Shown piece after piece: positions 18,807-27,900 of a stretch of DNA of 64,000 bases. Position 1 is the first letter of the stretch. Each line of letters begins with the position of its first letter. The notes under the pieces are model-generated. The model was not told where the DNA came from and made no database searches. It worked only from the letters and a program-made list of their open reading frames with translations. Source of the DNA: Variovorax beijingensis (GTDB lineage Bacteria > Pseudomonadota > Gammaproteobacteria > Burkholderiales > Burkholderiaceae_C). Both the position numbers and the translations under genes were made by a program. The stretch lies in NCBI RefSeq assembly GCF_003951285.1, contig NZ_RXFQ01000007.1, positions 1 through 64,000 of the forward strand, in the 5' to 3' direction.

Positions 18807-19610
18807 TCAGGCAAGTCGGAATGCGATGCTGCCAAGAGGGCCGTAGTCGGCATGGAAGGTATCGCCGGGCAGGGCGGTGGTCGGCCGCGTGAACGAACCG
18901 CCCAGCACCACTTCGCCGGCTTCGAGGCACTCGTCCCACGGCGCGAGCTTGTTCGCGAGCCAGGCGACGCCCGTGGCCGGGTGGTTGAGCACGGCCGCGG
19001 CCACGCCCGATTCCTCGATCACGCCGTTCTTGTAGAGCAGCGCACTCACCCAGCGCAGGTCGACCGCGTCGGGCTTGACCGGCCGGCCGCCCATCACGAT
19101 GCCGGCGTTGGCCGCGTTGTCTGCAATGGTGTCGAACACCTTGCGCGGCGCCTTGGTGTGGCGGTCGAACTGCTCGATGCGCGCGTCGATGATCTCGATG
19201 GCCGGCACCACGTAGTCGGTGGCGGCCAGCACGTCGAAGATGCTCACGTTCGGGCCCTGGAGCTTCTTGCCGAGCACGAAGGCCAGCTCCACCTCGATGC
19301 GTGGCGCGATGAAGCGCGTGAAGGGAATGTCGCCGCCCTGCTCGAAGAACATGTCGTCGAGCAGGGTGCCGTAGTCGGGTTCGTCGATCTGGCTGGACTG
19401 CTGCATGGCGCGCGAGGTCAGGCCGATCTTGTGGCCCCGCGGCACGCGGCCTTCCGCGATCTTCTGCTTCACCCATGCGCGCGAGATGGCGTAGCCGTCC
19501 TCGATGGTCATTTCGGGAAAGCGCTTGGAGAAATGCTCGACCTGCACGCGCGATCTTTCGCTTTCGTGCAGTTCGGCCGCGAGGCTGGCGATGGTGTCGG
19601 CAGTGAGCAT
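18807..19610 (-). CDS. hpaH: 2-oxo-hept-4-ene-1,7-dioate hydratase HpaH
   Basis: 267 residues of the FAH-fold hydratase/decarboxylase family (MhpD/HpaH). Recognisable blocks are [31 protein letters not shown] (metal-binding Glu), [13 protein letters not shown], and [10 protein letters not shown] at the C-terminus. It hydrates 2-oxohept-4-enedioate to 4-hydroxy-2-oxoheptanedioate with a divalent metal, feeding HpaI. It follows hpaF by 4 bases and precedes hpaI by 10, in pathway order. Confidence 0.92.
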   Translation of the reverse strand: MLTADTIASLAAELHESERSRVQVEHFSKRFPEMTIEDGYAISRAWVKQKIAEGRVPRGHKIGLTSRAMQQSSQIDEPDYGTLLDDMFFEQGGDIPFTRFIAPRIEVELAFVLGKKLQGPNVSIFDVLAATDYVVPAIEIIDARIEQFDRHTKAPRKVFDTIADNAANAGIVMGGRPVKPDAVDLRWVSALLYKNGVIEESGVAAAVLNHPATGVAWLANKLAPWDECLEAGEVVLGGSFTRPTTALPGDTFHADYGPLGSIAFRLA

Positions 19611-19614
19611 GGTG

Positions 19615-20019
19615 CTACTTGTTGAAGAGAGGATGCAGGTTGCCGTGCTTGCCGTCGTACACCTGGCCCGGGCTCTCGTCGATCTGTAGCGTGATGCCGA
19701 TGTGGCGCTTGTCGAAGATCGGTTCGAAATGCGCGCGCACGCCGGCCAGCAGTTCGTCGCCGGTCTTTTTCTTCACGGTCTCCGAGCGCCCCGCGGCCAT
19801 GCGGATGTTGAGGTACACGAAGGCGTAGTCGGCCTTGCCGTCGGCCACCGCGTAATGCGCGGCGGGGTAGGCCAGCACGCGCGTGCCGCCGATGGGAAAC
19901 ACCGGCTTGCCGGCCTCGTCGCGCTGCGCGAGCATGGTGTCGGCGAGCGTGCGGCACAGCGCCGACATGTCGGTCTCGGCTTCGATATTGGGCGTGTAGA
20001 GGATGACGAGATGGGGCAT
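19615..20019 (-). CDS. hpaF: 5-carboxymethyl-2-hydroxymuconate delta-isomerase HpaF
   Basis: 134 residues, close to the size of the enterobacterial enzyme. The second codon is proline ([13 protein letters not shown]), which after Met removal gives the N-terminal Pro that acts as catalytic base in this tautomerase-superfamily isomerase. [31 protein letters not shown] matches the family core. It isomerises 5-carboxymethyl-2-hydroxymuconate in the homoprotocatechuate pathway. Located 22 bases after hpaD and 4 before hpaH. Confidence 0.92.
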   Translation of the reverse strand: MPHLVILYTPNIEAETDMSALCRTLADTMLAQRDEAGKPVFPIGGTRVLAYPAAHYAVADGKADYAFVYLNIRMAAGRSETVKKKTGDELLAGVRAHFEPIFDKRHIGITLQIDESPGQVYDGKHGNLHPLFNK

Positions 20020-20041
20020 GGCGTGTGTTCAGGCGGTGTAC

Positions 20042-20905
20042 TCAGACGGGAAGGGGCGTGACCGGGAAGATGGCATTGATCTGCCCCGTGCCCGAGCTCC
20101 CGAAGTAGGGCGTGACCACCTCCACCGGCGCGGCGTAGCGGTCCCAGCCCAGGAGGCCCAGCAGCATCGCGGTGTCGTGCATGTCGCCTTCGCCCCAGCA
20201 CTTCTCGGCGTACATCGGCAGCATGCCGACGAAGGTGGCCCAGTCGCCGGCCTTCCACAGCTCGACCACGCGCCGGTCGACCTGCTCGAGGAAGGGATCG
20301 TAGACCTTGTGCATGAATTCGGGAGCACGGCCGTTATCCGCGAAGTGGTGCGAGAGCGAGCCGCTCGCAAACACCGCCACCGTGCCCTCGTAGCGCTCCT
20401 CGATCGCGCGCCGCACCGCCAGGCCGAAGCGGCCCGACTCGGTGAGGTCGTGCCAGTCGCACCAGCCGCTGATGCTGATCACCTTGTAGTGCTGGTCGGG
20501 GTTCATGTAGCGCATGGGCACCAGCGTGCCGTACTCGAGTTCGAGCGTGGTGTCGCTGTGCGCGCGGCTCTTCACGCCCATCTCGTTCGCCACGTCGGCG
20601 ATCAGGTGGCCCAGCGCCGGGTTGCCCGGGTAGGCGTACGGCATGTTCTTGATGAAGTGCGGCAGCTCGTTGCTGGTGTAGGTGCCGCCGAACTTCGGGC
20701 CGCAGTTGATGTGGTATTCGCTGTTGACCTGCCAGTGCACGTCGAACACCACGATGGTGTCCACGCCCAGCGCGCGGCAGCGCCGGTCGATTTCCTTGTG
20801 GCCGTTGATCGCGGCGTCGCGGCAGCCGAAGTTCGGTCCCGGGAATTCCGAGAGGTACATCGACGGCACGTGCGTGATCTTGGCGGCGAGTGCGAGCGTG
20901 CCCAT
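20042..20905 (-). CDS. hpaD: Homoprotocatechuate 2,3-dioxygenase HpaD
   Basis: A 287-residue class III (LigB-type) extradiol dioxygenase. Likely iron ligands and catalytic residues are in AKITHVPSMYLSE near the N-terminus, VFDVHWQVNSEYHIN, and SGSLSHHFADNGRAPE. It opens the ring of 3,4-dihydroxyphenylacetate to 5-carboxymethyl-2-hydroxymuconate semialdehyde. The ATG at 20905 begins the conserved MGTLALAAKITHVPS and lies 2 bases after the hpaE stop. A much longer in-frame opening upstream is only the antisense-free frame inside hpaE. Confidence 0.93.
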   Translation of the reverse strand: MGTLALAAKITHVPSMYLSEFPGPNFGCRDAAINGHKEIDRRCRALGVDTIVVFDVHWQVNSEYHINCGPKFGGTYTSNELPHFIKNMPYAYPGNPALGHLIADVANEMGVKSRAHSDTTLELEYGTLVPMRYMNPDQHYKVISISGWCDWHDLTESGRFGLAVRRAIEERYEGTVAVFASGSLSHHFADNGRAPEFMHKVYDPFLEQVDRRVVELWKAGDWATFVGMLPMYAEKCWGEGDMHDTAMLLGLLGWDRYAAPVEVVTPYFGSSGTGQINAIFPVTPLPV

Positions 20906-20907
20906 GG

Positions 20908-22368
20908 TCAGGCTCCCCAGTGCGGGATGTGGTGCGAACCCATCGACACCGCCACGTTCTTCGGCTCGCAGAACACCTCGTAGCTCCAGGTGCCGCCCTC
21001 GCGCCCCGTGCCCGAGGCCTTGGTGCCGCCGAAGGGCTGGCGCAGGTCTCTGACGTTCTGGCTGTTGACGAAGCACATGCCGGCCTCCACCGCGGCAGCC
21101 ACGCGGTGCGCGCGGCCGATGTTCTCGGTCCACACGTAGCTCGACAGGCCGTAGGGGATGTCGTTGGCCAGTTCGATGGCATGCGCCTCGTCCCTGAACG
21201 GGATCAGGCAGGCGACCGGCCCGAAGATCTCGTCCTGCGCGATCTTCATGCGGTTGTCGACGTCGGCGAACACGGTGGGCATCACGTAGTTGCCGCGCTG
21301 AACGCGGTCCGGCAGGTTGCCCGGAACTTCGAGCCCGCCGCACAGCAGCGTCGCACCTTCCTTCGGACCGAGCTCGATGTAGCTGCGCACCTTGGCCAGA
21401 TGCGCCTGCGAGATCATCGGCCCGACGATGGTCTTCTCGTCGAGCGGGTCGCCCACCGTGATGCGCCTGGCGCGCTCGGCGAACCTGGCGGCAAAGTCGG
21501 CATAGATCGACTGCTGCACCAGGATGCGCGAGCCGGCCGTGCAGCGCTCGCCGTTGTTGCTGAAGATCATGAACACGGCCGCGTCGAGCGCGCGGTCGAG
21601 GTCGGCGTCCTCGAAGATCACGAACGGGCTCTTGCCGCCGAGTTCCATGCTGAACTTCTTCAGGCCCGCGCTCTTCACGATGCGGTTGCCCGTGGCGGTG
21701 GAACCGGTGAACGAAATCGCGCGCACGTCGGGGTGCGCCACCAGCGGCTCCCCGGCTTCCTTGCCGTAGCCGTGCACGAGGTTCAGCACGCCGGGCGGAA
21801 TGCCCGCTTCGAGCGCCAGTTCGCCCAGGCGCGCGGCCGTCAGCGGCGAGAGCTCGCTCATCTTCAGCACCGCGGTGTTGCCGAAAGCGAGGCATGGCGC
21901 GACCTTCCAGGTGGCCGTCATGAAGGGCACGTTCCACGGGCTGATGAGCGCGCACACGCCCACCGGATGGAACAGCGTGTAGTTCAGGTGCGTGGGCGTG
22001 GGGTAGGTGTGGCCGTCCACCCGCGTGCACATCTCGGCGAAGTAGTAGAAGTTGTCGGCCGCGCGCGGGATCAGCTGCTTGCCGGTCTGCGCGATGACCT
22101 GGCCGCAGTCGTTGGTCTCGGTCTGCGCGATCTCGGGCACGTGCTTGGCGATCAGGTCGCCGAGCTTGCGGATGAGCTTGGCGCGTTCGGGCGCGGGCAG
22201 ACCGGCCCACTTGGGGAACGCCTCCTTCGCCGCAGCCACGGCCGCGTTCACTTCGGCGTCGCCGCCCGAGGCGACCTCGGCCAGCACCTCCTGCGTGGCG
22301 GGGTTGACGGTTTCGAAGTAGTCCTTGCCGGCAACTGCCTTGCCGGCGATCAGGTGATCGACTCTCAT
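20908..22368 (-). CDS. hpaE: 5-carboxymethyl-2-hydroxymuconate semialdehyde dehydrogenase HpaE
   Basis: A 486-residue aldehyde dehydrogenase. NAD-binding and catalytic motifs are present: SFTGSTATGNRI, the general-base Glu in KKFSMELGGKSPF, and the nucleophile Cys in NNGERCTAGSR. It oxidises the ring-cleavage semialdehyde to 5-carboxymethyl-2-hydroxymuconate. The ATG at 22368 overlaps the hpaG2 stop by 4 bases (ATGA), so translation is probably coupled; hpaD follows after 2 bases. Confidence 0.94.
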   Translation of the reverse strand: MRVDHLIAGKAVAGKDYFETVNPATQEVLAEVASGGDAEVNAAVAAAKEAFPKWAGLPAPERAKLIRKLGDLIAKHVPEIAQTETNDCGQVIAQTGKQLIPRAADNFYYFAEMCTRVDGHTYPTPTHLNYTLFHPVGVCALISPWNVPFMTATWKVAPCLAFGNTAVLKMSELSPLTAARLGELALEAGIPPGVLNLVHGYGKEAGEPLVAHPDVRAISFTGSTATGNRIVKSAGLKKFSMELGGKSPFVIFEDADLDRALDAAVFMIFSNNGERCTAGSRILVQQSIYADFAARFAERARRITVGDPLDEKTIVGPMISQAHLAKVRSYIELGPKEGATLLCGGLEVPGNLPDRVQRGNYVMPTVFADVDNRMKIAQDEIFGPVACLIPFRDEAHAIELANDIPYGLSSYVWTENIGRAHRVAAAVEAGMCFVNSQNVRDLRQPFGGTKASGTGREGGTWSYEVFCEPKNVAVSMGSHHIPHWGA

Positions 22369-23138
22369 GCTTTTCCCTGGATGGTGTTGACCAGCGCGCC
22401 GATGCGCTCGATCTCGCAGACGACCACGTCGCCCGGCTTGCAATCGACCACGCCGTCGGGCGTGCCTGTGAGGATCAGGTCGCCGGGCGACAGCGTCATG
22501 AAGCGGCTGAAATACTCGATGAGGAAGGGCGCATCGAAGATCATGTCGCGCGTGCTGCCCTGCTGCGTCACGGTGCCGTTCACCGTGGTCTTCAAGGCGA
22601 GCGCCATCGGGTCGGGCACGTCGGCCGCGTCGACGAACCACGGGCCGATCGGCGTGCAGGTGTCGCGGTTCTTCACGCGCAGGTTGGGGCGGTACCAGTT
22701 CTCAAGGTAGTCGCGGATCGCGTAGTCGTTGGCCACGGTGTAGCCGCCGATGAAGTCGCAGGCGTCACCCCGCTTCACGTGCTTCGCGGTCTTGCCGATC
22801 ACGATGGCGAGCTCGCACTCGTAGTGCATGAACTGCACGCCTGCCGGCCGGTGCGTGTGCTGGCGGTGGCCGATGAGCGTGCTCTGCCCCTTGACGAACG
22901 CCAGCGGTTCCTCGGGCGCCTTGAACTCGAGTTCCTTCGCATGGTCGGCGTAGTTGAGGCCGAGCGCGAGGATGGTGCGCGGGCGCGGCGTGGGCGCGAG
23001 CGGCGGCAGCCACACGAGCTGTTCCTGCGGCACCACGCGGCCGTCGTCCAGCCGCACGGCGGCATCGGCCTGGCCGTTGAATTCGTGCGCGGTGCCGGTG
23101 TGCTCGCGGCCTTCGAAGATGACGCGTGCGTGCTTCAT
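22365..23138 (-). CDS. hpaG2: Fumarylacetoacetase-fold isomerase/decarboxylase HpaG, C-terminal-type subunit
   Basis: 257 residues with one FAH domain. Signature blocks are ILALGLNYADHAKELEFK, the metal-binding HYECELAIVIGKTAKHV, GYTVANDYAIRDYLENWYRPNLRVKNRDT, and LTGTPDGVVDCKPGD. In enterobacteria HpaG is a single protein with two FAH domains; here the halves are two genes. This one corresponds to the bifunctional decarboxylase/isomerase half acting after HpaF. ATGA overlaps join it to hpaG1 upstream and hpaE downstream. Confidence 0.9.
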   Translation of the reverse strand: MKHARVIFEGREHTGTAHEFNGQADAAVRLDDGRVVPQEQLVWLPPLAPTPRPRTILALGLNYADHAKELEFKAPEEPLAFVKGQSTLIGHRQHTHRPAGVQFMHYECELAIVIGKTAKHVKRGDACDFIGGYTVANDYAIRDYLENWYRPNLRVKNRDTCTPIGPWFVDAADVPDPMALALKTTVNGTVTQQGSTRDMIFDAPFLIEYFSRFMTLSPGDLILTGTPDGVVDCKPGDVVVCEIERIGALVNTIQGKA

Positions 23139-23770
23139 GCGGCGGCCTCCTGCACGAGCGTGTTGCAGAGGGTCTCGAACCCCGGCGCGGAGATCTCGAT
23201 GCGGTCGCCCGCACGCGCCAGCGGCCGGCCGGCGTCGCAGCCCAGCATCAGCACGTCGCCATGCGCGAGCGTCATGAACTCGCCCACGTCGGCCAGCAGC
23301 TGCTGCGCGGGTCGCACGAGCTGCGCGAAGTCGATCGATTGCTTCAGCGCGCCGTTGATGCGCACCTCGGCGCGAAAACCCGCGGGGTCGGCCACCTCCT
23401 GCGCGTCGCGCAGCGCCGGGCCGATGCCCAGGAACCCGTCGACGCACTTGAACTTCACGGGCGGGCGGAAGAAGCTCGCATGCGGGATCGAGAGGTCGTT
23501 CATCAGCACGAAGCCTTCCACGTCGCCCTCGGCGCCGACCACCATGCCGATGCTGGCGCCGATCTCCACCTCGGGCACCGATGCAGGCACCGCGATGGCG
23601 CTGCCGTGCGGGCTCCAGGTGTTGGCGGTCTTCACGTAGAGCACGGGCGCCTTCGGCGGTGCCCCGTAGGGCGGCTGCGTCATTTGCGGCGCGAGCGCTT
23701 CCACTTCTGCACGGAAGTTCAGCAGCGTGCCGTACACGGTGCCGGTGGGCAGGAAAGGGGAGGGGGTCAT
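23135..23770 (-). CDS. hpaG1: Fumarylacetoacetase-fold decarboxylase HpaG, N-terminal-type subunit
   Basis: 211 residues with one short FAH domain: GTVYGTLLNFRAEVEAL, VLYVKTANTWSPHGSAIAVP, EVEIGASIGMVVG, and GDVLMLGCDAGRPLARAGD. It is the partner half of the split HpaG and corresponds to 5-oxopent-3-ene-1,2,5-tricarboxylate decarboxylase. The ATG at 23770 overlaps the hpaR stop by 4 bases and its own stop overlaps hpaG2 by 4. The clean overlaps show a natural two-gene arrangement rather than a frameshift. Confidence 0.9.
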   Translation of the reverse strand: MTPSPFLPTGTVYGTLLNFRAEVEALAPQMTQPPYGAPPKAPVLYVKTANTWSPHGSAIAVPASVPEVEIGASIGMVVGAEGDVEGFVLMNDLSIPHASFFRPPVKFKCVDGFLGIGPALRDAQEVADPAGFRAEVRINGALKQSIDFAQLVRPAQQLLADVGEFMTLAHGDVLMLGCDAGRPLARAGDRIEISAPGFETLCNTLVQEAAA

Positions 23771-24201
23771 TCGGGTTGCTCCAGCGAGATCAGTTCGTCC
23801 AGCAGCCCATACAGCTGGGTCAGCCTGGTCTTGCCCAGCGACTGCTCCAGCCACTGGTAGTGCGACTCGATGCTCGAGGACAGCTTCTTCACCAGCTTCA
23901 TCCCGTGCGCCGTCGCCTCGACCACGGTGCGGCGCTGGTCCTCGGGGTCGCGGCTGCGGGTGATGAGGTCGTCGCGCTCCATGCGCGCGAGCACGCCGGT
24001 GAGGCTGGGGCCCAGGATGAACGCCTCGCGCGCCACGCGTCCGGTTTCCACCGCGCCGTGCTCGCCGAGCACGCGCAGCACGCGCCACTGCTGGTCCGAC
24101 AGCGCGTGCTCGCGCAGGCTGGGCCGTGTGTGGGCCATGACGGCTTCGCGCGCCTGCAGCAGCAGGCGCGGGAGGTTGCGGTGGGTGAAGGTGCTGGCCA
24201 C
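23767..24201 (-). CDS. hpaR: MarR-family regulator of homoprotocatechuate degradation, HpaR
   Basis: 144 residues. The N-terminus ASTFTHRNLPRLLLQAREAVM is typical of HpaR, followed by a MarR winged helix (about 35-100: SDQQWRVLRVLGEHGAVE...LTGVLARMERDDLITRSRDPEDQRRT). HpaR represses the meta-cleavage genes until the aromatic substrate is present. The start is GTG at 24201; a later ATG would remove the family-specific N-terminus. It is first in the operon and 22 bases downstream of an AT-rich perfect palindrome, so it probably regulates itself and all eleven genes behind it. Confidence 0.92.
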   Translation of the reverse strand: MASTFTHRNLPRLLLQAREAVMAHTRPSLREHALSDQQWRVLRVLGEHGAVETGRVAREAFILGPSLTGVLARMERDDLITRSRDPEDQRRTVVEATAHGMKLVKKLSSSIESHYQWLEQSLGKTRLTQLYGLLDELISLEQPE

Positions 24202-24222
24202 GGAAGGGGTGTCTTGCGAATT

Positions 24223-24238
24223 ATTTAATATATTAAAT
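24223..24238 (-). promoter_or_regulatory. Candidate HpaR operator and -10 region
   Basis: ATTTAATATATTAAAT is a perfect 16-bp palindrome in otherwise GC-rich DNA, 22 bases upstream of the hpaR start. On the minus strand TATTAA inside it could be a -10 hexamer, with CTGCCA 17 bases upstream as a weak -35. An AT-rich palindrome over the -10 element is the expected place for a MarR-type repressor. Binding by HpaR is inferred. Confidence 0.6.
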
Positions 24239-24357
24239 GATCCGTTGTGGCAGGCCAGCGGGCAATCGGGAAAACCCGTGTCAGGGGAGGGCAGGCGCGG
24301 CGCAACTGAGCCGCTGGCGATCAGTTCACCAGGGAGAAGGAGGCCCAGGGGCCGGCG

Positions 24358-24891
24358 TCAGGACAGGAAGGACTTGTTGCCGTCGTACTCGCTGGCGACC
24401 AGTGCCAGCGTGGCTTCCATGGCGTCGCTCAACGTCTCTCTGGACACTTCGGCAACCCGGATCTCCCTTGGCATGTCCGCGTTTTGACCACTGCCGATCT
24501 CGCAGGTCAGGTACAGGCGGCCTTGGGCGGGGATCAGGTAGCTCAGGACATGCAATGTGATGTCGCCGAACTCGAGGAATGAGTAAAGGCTCGAGAACTC
24601 GCGCGTATCGGGAAATTTGTCCGAGCCATCCGCGAAGACGAGATGAATGTCCTTGGGACCGAGATCGCCGAAGACATCAGGTCTCTGCTCGAACCGGACC
24701 CCCTTCCTGAAGCTCGTCAACGCTCTGTTCAGCCGAAAGAGGAAGTTCGGCACATAGACCTCGTTGTCGCCATCGGTCAGATGCAGGCCCAGAGCGTAGA
24801 CATCCACGCAGCGCATTGCGTTGCTTTCCGGGTTGATGGGACCAACCTCGAACTGGAGGGTGTCTCGGCTGCCGAAGATGTGATTGGACAT
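24358..24891 (-). CDS. Probable immunity protein for the upstream RHS toxin
   Basis: 177 residues, no signal peptide or membrane segment, acidic overall. No family is recognised with confidence. Reasons for the call are position (14 bases after the stop of the RHS toxin gene, same strand), size, and base composition: a counted line inside it (24541-24600) is 31 of 60 G+C against 46 of 60 for a line in the RHS core. Cognate immunity genes sit just there. The ATG at 24891 is used; a GTG at 24918 would overlap the toxin stop and give 186 residues. It is followed by 156 bases with nothing recognisable except the hpaR operator. Confidence 0.65.
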   Translation of the reverse strand: MSNHIFGSRDTLQFEVGPINPESNAMRCVDVYALGLHLTDGDNEVYVPNFLFRLNRALTSFRKGVRFEQRPDVFGDLGPKDIHLVFADGSDKFPDTREFSSLYSFLEFGDITLHVLSYLIPAQGRLYLTCEIGSGQNADMPREIRVAEVSRETLSDAMEATLALVASEYDGNKSFLS

Positions 24892-24905
24892 CGGTCGATA
24901 ACTTT

Positions 24906-27900
24906 CTATGCGCGGCACGGCGGCAAGGATTTGGCGAATTTGCGCCGAGCATCATCGATGCGGAGATGACTTATAGCGCCTCTCAGGGAGACGCCATTGT
25001 CGGACCCTGCCCAGTGGTATGTCCGGCCGCCGGAATCCTGGAACTGATGGACATTGCCCTTGCTGTCGAGCGCGTATCGCACCGAGCGATCTCCAGGGTA
25101 GGAGCGGCTGCTGTTGAACAGCTCCAGGTGGTTGTCGGGTAGCACGCTCTTGCGCGGGTTGTAGGGCCGGTCTCCGCGGCCCGGCGAGTTCCTGTCCGGA
25201 TCGTGGTGGCCGGGATTTTCATAGTGATCGTACATGTGGTCATCACCTCTGATACGGGCAATGATCGGGTGGCCATGGAGCCCCGGTTCGCCCACCTCCC
25301 AGTACGGAATGGGGGTGTTGGACACCAAGCCCAACGGGTCGGTGCCAAGGATCGGGTTCTCGGCATAGCGCGTCAGGTTCTCGCCAGCGCGCAGCCGCAG
25401 CGGATCCTGCGAGATGAACTGGCCGCTGTTCGGATCGAAGTAGCGGTACCTGTTGTAGTGCAGCCGTGTTTCAGGGTCGAAGTACTGTCCCTGGAACCGC
25501 AGCGGATTCGAGACCTCCTCTCGATGCAGTGCCGTGATTGCACCCCAGGCGTCGAAGCTTGCCGACCAGACCACGCGTCCGTCCTCGTCCGTGATGCGCG
25601 TCGGGCAGCCGTTGGGGTCGACGTGGTAGTACAGCGTGCGGGTCGCGCCGCTGTCGTGCGCGATGAGCGCCAGCGGCACGAAGGTGGAAGGGTAATACAC
25701 GTACTCCCGCGCATTCTGATGCCGCCAATCCTGCTTGCCAGGGGGCTGGCGGGAGCCCGCCAGGCGCAGCATGGGACTTGACGGCGGGCCCTGGGGTGGC
25801 CGTGGCGCATCGTTGTCCTCGACCATCTCGCCAAGCAATGCATTGCCATCCCAGAAGAACCAGGTGGTCTGCGTCGGGCCGCGCTTGAAGACCCGTCGGC
25901 CCGCCGGGTCGTAGCCATAGCGTGTCGCGACCGCACCGCTGCGACTTTCGGTCAATCGATGGTTCGCATCCCAGAGGAACTCCAGCCCGTCGTCGACCGA
26001 TTCGGCGCTGCCCATCCGCACTAGGTCCCCGGCGCGGTCGAAGACGTAGTGGACGCCCTCGAGGCTGCCCTCGCGCGTCCAGAGCACAGCCTCGGGGTCG
26101 GCTTCGCCACCGGCCACCTGCTTCAGCGGCGTCAGCCGGATGCGCGTCTGCAGGCGGTCGCCGGCCGGATCGTGCAGGAAACGCTGGATCCGGCCCTGGG
26201 GCGTCGTGTGTTCCAGGAGCTGGCCGAGTACGTCGTAGCGGTACTGGTCGAAGCCCTGCTGACTGTCGCTGCGGCTCACGAGATGGCCTGCGCGGTCGTA
26301 GTCGTAGCGGGTGTCGAAGACCGGCGCCACGTCCTTGAGCAGGCGCTGGGCCGTCAATTGGTCGCGTACGTCGTAGTCGAACTGACGTTCCAGTCCTGAG
26401 CCCAGTCGCTCGTGGGTGGTGCGGCCCAGCGCGTCGCGGGTCATCACGATGGGAGGCCGGTCGTCGATGGTGAGGCTCTCCAGCCTGTTGCCCGGATCGA
26501 AGGCGCAGGCCGTGCGATGGCCCGCGCTGGTCTCGCGCAGGACGCGGTTCCCGGCCTCGTCGTACCGGTAGGTCACCCGGAAACCGCCTTGCCGCTCTTC
26601 CAACAAAAGACCTGCGGGATCGAAGCGACGCTTGACGTGCATGGCGTCGTTGCGCATCTCCACCAGCTGTCCGCACAGGTCGTATGCAAAGTGTTCCTGC
26701 ACCTGTCGATCCGGTCGTAGCGGGTCGGCGAAGGTCTTTCGCGTGATGCGGCCCATCGGATCGTTGGCGAATGCGATGCGCTGGCCCAGCGGGTCGATGG
26801 TGGCCGTCAGGCGTCCCGCCGCGTCGTATTGATAGTGGCGCGACTGACCCCAGAAATCCACTTCTTCGACGATGCGGTCCAGCGCGTCGCGCCGGAGGGC
26901 ATAGCGCTCGCCGCGCTGGTTGGTCAACCCGACCAGCCACTCTTCGGTGTCGTAGTGGTATTGCACCGTCTGGCCATCGGGTTGGATGCGCCGGCTGACG
27001 CGACCGGTGCCCACATACTGCAGCCGTGTCTGGGCGCCGCTTTCGTCGATATGGACGACCAACTGGTCCTCTGCGTCGTAGGTGCAGTTGATCTGCCCAC
27101 CGCCCGGGTGCTCGATACGCAACAACCGTCCCTTGGCATCGTGGTGATAGCGGTACACGCGGCCCAGCACGTCGGTCTGTTCGGTCAACCGGCCCAGTAC
27201 GTCGTAGTCGAAGCGGCTTTCATGGCCCAGCGGATCGGTCAGCGCGCGCAACTGGCCGTGCCGGTCATGCTGCAACTGAGTGAGCGCGCCCCGCGCATCG
27301 ACATGCTGTGCCAGCTGCCCGTGCGCATCGTGCGCGAAACGCGTGATGGCGCCCCGCGGGTCGCATTGGCTGGCCAGGAGACCGCGGGCGTCATAGGTCT
27401 GGGTCCAGCGATGGCCGAGTGGATCGATGACGGCGAGCATCCGGTCCTCATCGTCGAACTCGCTGCCGATGGTGCTCCCGTCCGGCCGCTGCACCTCCAG
27501 CAGATTGCCTCGCGCGTCATACGTGAACCCCGTGCGCAGCCCCCCCGGGGCGGTCACCGCCACGGTGCGCCCCACATCGTCGTACTCAAAGGTGGTCACG
27601 CCATCCAGCGGATCGATCTCCGCCAGCGGCAGCCCCGCCTCATCGAACTTGACCACCGTCAGATGCCCCAGCGAGTTGGTGACCTCGGTCTGCCGCAGCG
27701 CCGCGTTGTAGGCGAAGCGGTAGTCGTGCAGCCCGCCGTCGCCCCAGGCGTGCACCACGCGCCACTGCTCGTCGTACGCGTAGTGGAACGACAGGCCCGT
27801 GCGGTCGGTGTGACGCGCCATGCGGTGCTGGAGGTACGCGAACTCGCGCGCCGCACCCAGCGCGTCGATGGCCGCCAGCAGGTCGCCGTCGGCATGGAGG

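Noticed and set aside
23135-23138. Apparent split of hpaG by a frameshift
   Set aside because: Both halves have their own ATG starts and 4-base ATGA overlaps, and two-gene HpaG is a known natural arrangement.
25400-27800. Periodic similarity that looks like a tandem or CRISPR-like repeat
   Set aside because: The periodicity is protein-level (YD repeats of the RHS core), with no constant-length direct DNA repeats or spacers.
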